Origin: Owenia fusiformis
Lineage: Eukaryota > Annelida > Polychaeta > Sabellida > Oweniidae
NCBI GenBank assembly: GCA_903813345.2
Contig: CAIIXF020000009.1
Span: 1,984,001-2,048,000, forward strand
Length of the DNA stretch: 64,000 bases
Reading direction: 5' to 3'
The notes under the pieces were generated by a model. The model searched no databases. It was not told the origin of the DNA and saw only the letters and a list, made by a program, of their open reading frames with translations. The first letter of the stretch is position 1. Every line of letters begins with the position of its first letter. This document shows, piece after piece, positions 38,001 to 49,300 of the stretch. A program made the position numbers and the translations under genes.

Positions 38001-38852
38001 CTGTCGAATTTGGTAATATGGTCGTTGAAGCAACTTCTTATACCCACTTAAGATCTATTTCAATCAGATAATGATACCAAGTTTGAGTGAAATGTCAAGA
38101 ATACTCCAGTGAGCATCTTAATTGCTTTAATAATCTTTGTATTGTTCCCCGGTATCACATCTAAAGGACTACAACGCTGGTTTATCACACTATTGCCGAG
38201 GTAAGATTCGTCACGAGGGGATTGATAAAAGGTAGGTTTATAGTACTATACTACTATCGTCCATCAATAATTCATAAACAACTAATCCACGTATGTGCCC
38301 GGTTCTTCATTTGGGTCTGGAAAAACGGATAAAAAATAGGCTAACATTGAAGTTAATTATAACCGCAATTGTATTTTCTAGTAAGGACATTTTGAAATAT
38401 GCAGGACTATGTCGTGTATACTGACTTACGGAACATTTCGCCCTTGCCACACACGTTAACAAGAGCTGACACGAAATAATTAATGATTAGTGCCTAGTGA
38501 GGTTTTCATTAATAGGGACGCTTGTCATTATCCAGTGGCAGCTTCTTGTCTCTAGCTAGGAACCCCAAAAAATAAAGCAGAAAATATTTTTCATTTTTCT
38601 ACATCCCGGAATGTTGCTTGTGCGCATTTCTAACTATTTTCTAATAAATTCATTATCTTTATATTACAATTTAACTGCGCTTCAAACTGGAATAATATCA
38701 AAATTGTATATCGATGTGGGTCGACATGATGTTGTGACGTCACATGCATATATAATAAGGAGCGTGTATTTTTCTTTTGAACATTTCAGTTTATATTTGG
38801 TGATTGCCCCACGGAACATAATAATAAAGTATTATGTTGGAAACTAGACACA

Positions 38853-39062
38853 GGGGACCGTTCTTGGAAACGGTCGTAACTTACGACCGGTCGTAAGTCA
38901 TTGTTCTCTTACTACGACTGGCAACAAATGCGTTTTTCGTACATCGTCGTAACTTCCGAACGTCGTAACTATTTCCGTAAGTTACGACTTTTGCTAAAAA
39001 ATCAGTCGTAACTTACGACCAGGGTTAGGGGTGTCTTAACTTACGATTCCGTCGTAACTTGG
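38853..39062. repeat. TCGTAACTTACGACC palindrome cluster, left block
   Basis: Many overlapping copies of GTCGTAACTTACGACC and ACTTACGACCGGTCGTAAGT, each self-complementary or nearly so. The outer edge reads GGGGACCGTTCTTGG, inverted at the right block (42768..42935). Confidence 0.75.
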
Positions 39063-41203
39063 TAAAGTAGCTGTCACATTAGCCATATGGGCTGACCGTT
39101 CGCCATTGTGTGGCCAATTTTTGGCATCAATATTTGTATTTTGGTGTAATTGGAATATCTTGCACATGGAGTATACATGCCATGCCCCGCCGTCTGCCCC
39201 AAAGTATTTTCACGGTTCCAAATCTCGTGTTTTTAATAAAGTGAATATGTCTGCAGAAACGTTAAAAATGCTAACATATCCAAAGGCTGAGTCCCCTTCA
39301 TATTCAATGGGTTGAAAGAAACATACAACTCTTGGCCAGCAACTTAAACTACATTCAGAGCATGGAAAGAGCATATGATTCTCAAAAGGGATTAGCTCAT
39401 GGGACTCGACGAGACTTCATGGGACTTAGTCATACAAACTCCCTCAAAGTCCAAAGGAATCTCCTTGGGTTCCACGGAGTCCCAAAGAAGCTCATAAAGT
39501 CCCACGGAGTCCCATGAAGCAAAGCTCCAAAAGGCATATCGAATCGAAGGGGCAATGAAAAATAGAAATTATATTAAAGTTTATCAGGAAAAATACATGG
39601 CATATTTTACGATATTTGTATACAATGCTACTGCCAAGATTCTCAGGGTCTCCCTTATTTACTCAATACCGTAGCTAGAACTTTTGGGTTCTTCTTCTTT
39701 ATAGTCCCCTGAAAAGACGAGTGAAAACCCGAGGGGGTGATGAGGGGAAATTATCTAACTTTGCAAAAAGTATCCATCGGAAATGAAAATCTCTAGCACA
39801 AGTCCTTCGTCCAATGACCATTGGTAAGCTTTTACAATTCTAAGCAAATCCGAAAACCAGTTATCAAAGACAACCCTTCAAAATTAGCAGTCATTTTTAT
39901 TTGAGCGCCCATATTAGAATATGCCTATGAGCACGCCTGACCATCGACAAGGTACAGTGACAAAGTATACCGTTGTACACCGAGGTACGGTGTCACACTA
40001 ATTGATTTAAAGCAAAAACTTTACTATGATGCAGGTGTGATGTAGGTTTTAAAAAAATTAGTCTTGGGAATACTTGAAAGATTTCATCTTTAATTTCGTG
40101 TGTATTCGCTTTGAAATACTTTTAGCTTTCTGATTACGTTAATAAAAGATTTTCGAGCAATGCTCCATTTTTTTCGTAGTTAATCTACCCACAAAAATTG
40201 ATTGGTTGGAAAATGTTTGGTTTTTCAGACTTTATTTCACACATTTTTCCCCTGTCGCCTAAGAGTGTCGATAATTTTTATGAGAATATGTTTCTCTAAA
40301 CTACATAATTTATGACGGGTGGAGATTAATAAATATTCAAGTATTTATTGTAATTTAAAAAATCAGAAATGTGCGTTGTCAACTCGAACCCTGTAATTGT
40401 ACGAAATGTATGATTTTCATCTTAATTTAAATAATTAAAATTCACGAGACATTATTTTAACAACAGATTATTCTCTGACAAATCGGTAAAAAATATGTGA
40501 CAAACCAATTATTGAAAACATTGTGTAAAAAACACTGTCATTGATGTAATTGTCACTGATTGACAACAATTTAATGCGAAAATTATTAAAATATATTTTT
40601 TGTAACTGTTTTTTTGATTTTTAGTGCAATTCTTTTTTTGTTCCTTTCTTTCAATTCGGGAGAATGAAATTAAATATCTTTCCAAACCTTGCTGGAAGAA
40701 AAAAGTATATTCAACATTTTCTTAAACCGCTCAATATTAAAGTTATACAAAGGAAAATTTGGTTAATTTAACAGAAAGTTTTCAAAAAATTAAAACAAAA
40801 GTCCCCAAAATAGATAAAACTCAAAGTAAGCCTTTCATTTCATTAACAAGATACTTTTTAAATCAACCAAACTTTCCTTTGTACAATTACAATATTGAGA
40901 GACCGAAACACGTTGTGTATATGTCGTTTTGTTCCAATAAGGTTCGGATAGATTCGTTTCATTCAGAACATATGATACCGAGAACAAAAGAAGTGTTTGA
41001 TGTGTTTTCTAAAACAATATAGAGAAAAGTATATATACATTTTTTCAAATTAAACTGTTGCCATTGAAAATATGATCATTAACTATATTGATGATATGTA
41101 AAATTCACAGAATGTTTTGATGACTCGTTCAAGAAAAACATGTGTTCACTATATAGATACCAATCCTTTCCTGCGCTTTCAATTTATTTGCGTTATCCTA
41201 AAT

Positions 41204-41766
41204 GCGCTATTTTCACACCGGAATAGCCTGACAACGGTAACGTCAGATACCGTTGTCACAAATGGCGGACATAACCGTCGCTTCAATTAGATTTTCATGA
41301 ACTGTATGTTTAATAGAGCACCTGGACTCAAATTCCTTTGAAACAACAATCAAGTGTCTTTATACTCATTGTACAGTTAATAATGTTCTACCATCAAAAT
41401 AAAGTATTTTTTATTAATTTAACCGTTCAAATTGAGATACGGAACAACGGACACTGTTTTACCATATGCCGTTGTCTTTGTAAATTATTTCAAATTCAGA
41501 TTCCGTTATCATTGACGATATCGAAGACGCTATATTGTAGTGATTCGTGACCGAATTTGATCGAAATTGGGATTTCATATGATACATCATCACAAGAGCT
41601 TAATACATGCACAGAATTAGCGACGATAAAATCCTATGAAATGATGATCTTTGAATAATGGGAAAACAAAGATATAACAATAATAATGAAGTGACGGTTA
41701 TGTCCGCCATTTGTGACAACGATATCTGACTTTACCGTTGTCAGACTATTCCGGTGTGAAAGCGCT
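41204..41766. mobile_element. TIR element with ~80-bp inverted arms
   Basis: GCGCTATTTTCACACCGGAAT at the left is mirrored by ATTCCGGTGTGAAAGCGC at the right; the arms continue through GACAACGGTA and AAATGGCGGACATAACCGTC for about 80 bp. The 400-bp centre is non-coding. Superfamily not determined. Confidence 0.85.
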
Positions 41767-42767
41767 GACCGGATAATTCGGCCTCTGTTCCCTTACATAT
41801 TATTTATAGCACCTTCTAATGATACCCTTAAGTTCCATAACCAAAAATATTCAAAGAAGTCGGCTGACCTATTGCAGAGAAAATGCCTGTCAAAAAAGCC
41901 TCACTTCTTTGGAACTTTGAAGTAAAATTATCAAAAATCAAAAATATTAAAAATATCAAAATTGTCAAAACATTGATCAAAAATATCAAAACTGTCAAAT
42001 CATTGATATAGAAATCAAAAACTGATGTCTATTTGTTTATCTCTACTTGTTATATCCGTGGGTTAGGGTTATGGTTAAAATCGTTTTTTTAATTTTCTTG
42101 TACATGTCACACAAGTTTATTGTATTTATGGAACTCATTTTTGGGGCATTTTTTGACACAAATAATCATGGTCTTAGGGTTAGAGTTAGGGTTAAATTCC
42201 TTTTTTGACAAGCATATTCATGGTCTCTTTGGGGATGTTTAAAGAAAAAATATTGACCTTTGCACGCTGTTGACATTTCGCCTTTTTCAATACATCCCAC
42301 AGCTAAGAAGAATATCAGTTAAAAAGATATCAACAAGACATTAACATGCAATATGTCACCACCTGCCATTTGTTAAAGGCGTCAAATTCCAGACTTGGGA
42401 AAGCCATTTTCCCTCCGAATAAACGGCCCATCGACGTTTATTAAAAATTTGTTCAAATAAACGCCCTGTGCAAAATAAACGCCCGTGGCCTATTCGCGAG
42501 AAACTCCGGTAGTGATTTGTTCGTTAACGTAACGTGGTATGTCGTTTATTACTGTAACCTTTATGTATTGAATATTATGTATAATATAATGCTAAAATAA
42601 ATTTCTAAAAATGTCAATTTTTGTTTATCTAAGGTAAATATAAAAATAATTGATACTATATGAAAATATTCTGAACATCTCAAATGACGCATTGATTCTA
42701 AATTTCACAATGGCGCACTTTTAGGCGTAAAAGAATCACATGATCATCATGTGATATAACGTTACTA

Positions 42768-42935
42768 CTTACGACCGGTCGTAAGTATGGCTATTTACGA
42801 CTAAAATACGACGGCTTCCAAAAACACCGCGGTCGTAACTTACGACCAGTCGTAACTCGGTCGTAAATATTTAAACTTACGACGGGTCGTAAGTTACGAC
42901 GGTCGTAAGTTACGATTGTACCAAGAACGGCCCCC
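42768..42935. repeat. TCGTAACTTACGACC palindrome cluster, right block
   Basis: Same palindromic phrases as 38853..39062. It ends CCAAGAACGGCCCCC, the inverse of the left block's outer edge. Either two foldback elements of one family or the two ends of one 4.1-kb element. Confidence 0.75.
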
Positions 42936-43394
42936 AGGGGCTCTAAATAATAAATAGGTTTGACAAACATTACACAGAGGGATGCAAAGAGTCGCAATTA
43001 ATAATTTAATAACAACGGTTATATATTGAATTTGCAAAGTCAAATTATGAATTTTTAAAACGCGATGGCATTTTAACATGACACAACGGGAAAGACACAT
43101 TTAACAACGATATCTGCTGCTGTTTATATATCAGAAACAAGATCTGTGTTGTACATTTATGAAAAATGCACCAAGAGCTGAATTTGAAAAAAAAATAAAA
43201 CTACAAATCAGTTGTTTATATATCAAGGATATTGGCATACGGTAAAATGTACTAATAATAGAAATAGCATAATGATATTAATCGTTTCTATTACTTAAAA
43301 CGCTAGTGAGCGTGTATACACGCAAAAACCGAACGTCGGAATGTTGGATTAACGATTATTGAGTGTTTAATCGTCTCATTAGAGTGATATTACA

Positions 43395-46300
43395 ATGGAT
43401 GAAATTCGAGAGGATGATTTGTCTAGTCCTTCGTCTCTGACAAGAAGTGAAATGTATAGACAAAACAGAGGGCACATCATCAAAGTGCCAAAGAGTGATC
43501 GCATTTCCACATCCAAATTGTATTTCATTCCGCCGTTCATCTTTTCAATAGGAACGTGCGTCGTCATGGCAACAGCGCTTGCATCAACAAACTGGGAAAC
43601 AGTGAAATTTGACCATGGAGATTTAGTAGCCGCTGTAAACATTACAGAAAATGTAGATATATTTAGACCTCAAGGTGGATCAAATGAAGATGATATATAT
43701 TTTACAATCACCATAACAACAGCAGTATCACCTAATACGACAAACGTGACCATGGTTACAACATATGTTCCTGTAGTTACTAATGCGGGGTTGTGGCAAA
43801 GGTGCGATTCTATACCAGGTAAGATGAAATATTCCCATTTTACTGTTTCCGTATCATAGATTTTTATATTGGTACACAAGATCTTGTATACCTCTACAAA
43901 CTAAAGATAAGTTTTCAGTTAAAAACATTTAGAATTACACATGTTTACGTTTTTATGTGTTATGATATTCTACATTTTCCCCATATTGTTTCCCCTTTAT
44001 TTTTTATTAATAATAATTTTAGTGACTCGTATAATGTTATTATCGGTTATTTTGCGTGAGATCAACCTAAGACTTATTGGAATAGACTTGGCCAGAGAGG
44101 AATGGAAAGTCCATCAATTAATCGTTGGCCATATTATAAGTAATAATTATTAACTCTTGCGCGACCACTTTCGTTTCGTTTAGATCTTTTACAATAAGCC
44201 AAAATAAGCGGGCGTATGATTTATTCATGAATTTGGTACATTTTTAAAAACCACCAAACAAACATTCGAAATCCCGAAACATCATCATTAAAAAGTGCAT
44301 ATTTCTAACACCAATAATTGTATCGAGTTTAAGACCCCGTAAATTCTAGAAAATTACGAAAATCGTTTAAAAGGTGTTGATATCAAATATTAGTCAGCTG
44401 ATCAAAACAGCTGTTTATATCAACACACGCATTGTTATTTTTAATTAATGCCAATGTAAAGAAAATATATAACGGGTCTAACCAGACATTAAATGTATAA
44501 GAAAGTCGAGAGGATTAAATAATGTATAAGTCTACGATGATCAATTTATGGCCTCAATAAAGAAATATACATGAAAGCTAGTAATCATACCGTAGAGTAA
44601 TCATCAAAATTGAGCAAATAAATTGAAGCTATACATCAAAGACCACTTCGTCAAATAGATCTCGTGAGGTCTAGTGACGTAACGTCAACATTCATGTCAG
44701 GAAATGAATTATTTCTCAAAAATAATTTCAACAGACAATACTTTACATACGAGGACGCTCAATAAATTTGCAGGAAAAGGCTCTCAAAATACATCAAGGG
44801 ATGAGCAATAAGTTTGTAACCTAAAAGTGATCCACCCAGTGACACATACTCAATCTCATCTGCAGGCCTGTCAACTTGGGAACACCTAACATGAGTGACT
44901 TGGAAATGTTGAACACCTCCCCTCAAAATGTGGACACCTTGGTCCAAATGTGAACACCTTGATCCAAATTTTGAACACCTTGGTTTAAATTTTATTACAT
45001 CTCATTTCAAACAGAATGCGTGACATCCGTAATTCGCGTGAAAAGTCCGAACGAAATGCGTACGTTTTTTTCCGGCGTTCGTATTTTTGCTGTGTAGACG
45101 ATCTTTTTTAGAAATTTTTCTACAGAAATATTTTTGCTTGACAATTACCAGGTAAAATGCGTATTTGCGTGACATTTTCTGTCACGCAAAAATAACGGGC
45201 GTGACTTCAAATTCTTCAGCAAATGCGTGACAAATACGCAAATTGCGGGACAGTTGACAGGCCTGCATCTGAGTTATTATTTGGAGACCAATCTAGTAAA
45301 TCATTAAACTCTCATTGGTTATGATGTCATTCTTGAGTCAGAGTAGACATCAAATTAGTAATTTTCAAAAAAGCCAAGTAAAATTTTATTGACATCATAA
45401 ATGTGTTCATATTTTTATGACAATATAAATATGCAAGTTTACCAAAGCCGATGTACTCTTTTTTCACCAGAATGGATTTCATGTAACAGATATACACTCA
45501 CACATTTCCCTGGTGGTCAGTGTCAGGCTGACAGTTAACTCTAGGGTTCTCGATCACAAGGGTTTGCTGTCTTAGGAGGGACTAGATAACCAGATCATTA
45601 AAGTAACGAAAATGGGACTTGGTTACAACTGAGAAGAAAGTTGAATTGTTGAATTGTCCCCCATACTTAAGTTACAGGTTCTGTGATAATAGAAAGCTTG
45701 ACGTTTTCTTTGAGAATATAGGATGACGGTCCTCTATTTACTTGCCCGAATGAGCAGCTAGAAGGAAAATAGTTGACATATTATTAAGTCCCTGGAAAAA
45801 CTAATTGAAAGGGAGCAATAATCCCTTGGAGTCAGCAAAATGATACGTTTGCGTAGGCTTTGTCAAACAGCTAAACTTACACAAAAATATATTTAGGACA
45901 AAACAAGCCTGTATCATGTTTTACAAATACACGGGGCATATCGATCATTACTTTTATGGTACGTCACCACATCAAAAAGTCCTTCTTCAATAAGATTTAT
46001 GACCCATTGGGAGAAAAATAGTTTCGTTTTGTCAAGATAAGACATTGTATTTAATACTATTTATACTTTAAAAGTTAGAATCAATCAAACATACTAATTT
46101 GTGCCTGACCATTTCAGGCGCTATCGCCTTTACCATGAGGTCGTGAGTTCGAGATAAGGGCGTCCCTTGTGTTTATTCATCAATCAAACGACTGTAATCT
46201 CCAACACGCTTACCTTTCAGGGGTGTTTTTTCAGAATAATCAAGAGCCCTCATTGGACGTTAATTGTATAATTAATTAATTAAACCACATAATGGATGAA

Positions 46301-49300
46301 GAAAGCCACATTTTTACTTTTGGTCTGGAACTTGCTCAAGTGATGATGCGATGAGGAAGACTCGTAAGAGGTTTTAGGTTTTCATGAAATATCTATATAG
46401 CATAATCAGTGACAGCCTATATGATCCTTAGCTAAAGTAAGTAGAAGCAATGCCTGAACCCCACTAATAATCAAAGAACTTATCACAAGTCGAAAACAAC
46501 AATTATTAGAGTTAATGATATCTTCAAAAAACTATATTTAACGATAATGAAGAAGTGCATCGGCTATGCACACCTCTACACTGGTGATCCACTCGTCGAA
46601 GGTACGATTTTTCTTCTTTCCTTAGCAGAATCCCCACGACATTTTTTCACCCAAACGTGTATCAGTATCATATGTTTTAGAAAATGTACATGTTTTCGAA
46701 AAATAGCTCAGAAGACAACAGAATCGTCGATTTAATACCTCAGTTAAGTTACAGAAACGGCGTAGGTTAAAAGTGCAGATCTTAACTGTTTCCGAAATAC
46801 CGTTTCTGTAACTTAAGTGAGGATTTAAATCGAAGATTCTGTTGTCTTCTGAACTATTTGTTCGCAAATATGTATATTTTCTTAAACATATGATACTGAT
46901 ACACGTTTGTGTGAAAAATGTCTTGGGAATTCTGCCTACAACGTGTGAAATAAGGAAAAAATCGACGTTCCGACATTTTGTTACCGAAACGGTTTCAGTA
47001 ACCAGCGTAATCGATTGGATCACCAGTGCTTTATACTCTCCTCTCAAACAGTCAAACACACTTAAAATATATGATTATATAAAATTTCATGTTGATATCT
47101 CTCGTAGTTTTAAGTTTAACCTGTTTTATTACGTATTAATGATGCCAAATGCTACACTCTATAATAATAAAGACAAACCTCTCGTGCTCTCAGCCTCGGC
47201 GTTCCATCATAAATGTGCTAAGTTATATGATTTATTATGCAAATAAAAATGTTACCCAAAAACAAACAAGTCTCTGTCTTAAACAATATATTCTAACATT
47301 TCGTGCACAATTCGCAAGACAACGCGGATAACAATTGCAAAATGCCAAGCAAAATACTTTTTAAAGAGGATTTGGATTTGCTTGGTTATATTGAAGCGAC
47401 AGATGTGAACAGCTTTACCAAAGACGGACTTCAAGAATTTACTAACCTTCTACACGCGGTATTGGAAGAATCGAAATCTAAAGACAGTCCGATTGATGAA
47501 AAGGCTCACTTTGAACACATTCGTGGGTTTGTTAAACAGCTTTGTGATAAGCTTCCAGACGTGCATTCAATATTTGATGGAGTTGATATTCTTGACAGGG
47601 TCGATATGTTTTGCGATTTAGCCGCAAGTGATGGTGGCACTGGAAGTCGAGAGACATCGCTGATAAACTCAAATGAATTCGGTTACCTCTTACCATTAAC
47701 CAATCTTTCAAAATACATCAAGATTATACAGAAATTTTCGCCGGGTGCGATTGAATGTTTGATAGAAGTAAAAGACGATACGTCGAGAGAGATGATTCAA
47801 GAAGCAGCGAAAGAGTTCAAGGCGATCTTCGTCTCCGAGAACAAATATGTGACGACAGTCATAAGGGATGCGTTGCACGGGGCAGTTCACAGATGCCTGA
47901 AGAAAACTGAGGGAATAACTTACAAAGGGATTAAGGAATTGGGGCCGAATCGCAGATCATGGGAGTCAATTTCAAAATTGATCCCAGGTCGATCGAAGGA
48001 AGATCAAATGTTATTGGAATGCATTTTGGATGGATACAAGGAACAATATGATGATAAACATTTAATATCATCATTTGAGAATAATAATTACAACCCGGAT
48101 CTCGCTGAAAATGAAGTGATATTGGATAAATATCCCCACGGACCATGCGTGCGCATAAGGATAGGCGGGAAGCACTGCACTGTGGATGTTGACCTGGGCT
48201 TCTGTCTCTCAGACGCCAACTCCAAAACAGCCGATGGTTGCTATGTTGCTCTCCCTTTCGAAAAGAGAACGTCGCCTCATATGAAAGCATGGACTCTGTC
48301 ACGGTATTACAACACCGCCATTCTAACGCCAAGGCACCGCCTCGTATTAAAGTTTCTGAAGTGCATACTGTTTGAAATTCAGCTCATCCCGGACGTAACG
48401 ACATACGACTCGAACGCTCTTACACAATTGGTTCGAAAACATCAGAAAGCGTGTACAAATAAAGAGCTGGCCATGGGACAAGAGGATGGGAAAGTATCGC
48501 TCGATGCGGCTACGGGATCATGCCTATTAGATGTTCTATTCCGTGTGTTCGAGATAGCTAAAGTGAAATTCGATGGCAGTGTAAAGGTCAAAGGAGATGA
48601 TTACTCTTTGGAGGATGACGACTTTACAAGTACCGCTGCGATTCCTGACCACTTGGACATGCTAGCACTGTTGTACAGAATGGTGTTTGGTATTTTGAAG
48701 TCCAAAGCAGCCTCACCGCATAGAGAATTTCTCACGAAAAATCGCTGGGATATAATACGTGATATTCGTTCAGACTTTCAAAGATAAATTATAAACCATC
48801 GTAAATGACTGAGCTTGAAAGTTATCAAAAGAAGGAAATGCAGAGATAATCGACGTGCCTAGCAGTGAGCGAATTACGATATCAGTATCACCATGACAAC
48901 ACTATTGCCATAGAAACAATTCACTAAGTGACTCCCAATGACATATCCTCAGTTGTAGGACATTGTAAATCTACTAACATAGCGTGGTTTCAAAACTAAG
49001 TGGACTATTGGGGCATGCACAGCATACGTTCACTGCAGCAAGACTCAATTTTGCATCTCCTGCGGGATATTTGCTGCTTATTTAGATTTCCAAAATATAT
49101 CATTGGCATAGTACACTGAGTAAAGACAAACCATCCATTGCTCATTTAATCAGTGTTTAGTTGTGTTATTAGTGTTTCAAGTTGTTTTTTGTGGAAATTT
49201 TGTATTATTCATATATTTTAGAATGACTAATGCTCCGCCAATATTAATTAAAACTTTAAATAAATATGAATATCACCAGTTGTGTAAAGGTAAAGTATAT

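Larger units (their letters stand above)
35001..43394. other. Gene-free spacer, repeat-containing
   Basis: No gene is supported in these 8.4 kb. The only longer minus ORF (36742..37080, 112 codons) shows no domain. A 28-bp phrase beginning TTTGGACATGACCGAGCACC is tandemly doubled at 37471..37526. The stretch 38853..42935 is bracketed by inverted CGTAAGTTACGACC blocks and contains a TIR element at 41204..41766. Confidence 0.5.

Noticed and set aside
42061-42200. TTAGGG-like phrases (GGTTAGGGTTATGG, TTAGGGTTAGAGTTAGGG)
   Set aside because: Only two or three units in each place, so neither telomere nor a meaningful interstitial array.
46106-46170. tRNA-like phrase GGTCGTGAGTTCGAG resembling a B box
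   Set aside because: No matching acceptor stem or A box could be assembled; at most a tRNA-derived SINE scrap.
46622-47246. Similar ORFs on opposite strands (145 and 134 codons)
   Set aside because: They mirror each other because the sequence is a foldback element; no domain is seen.
47303-47341. GTG-initiated 13-codon extension of the cGAS-like protein
   Set aside because: Animal genes rarely start at GTG and an ATG with a good context follows at 47342.
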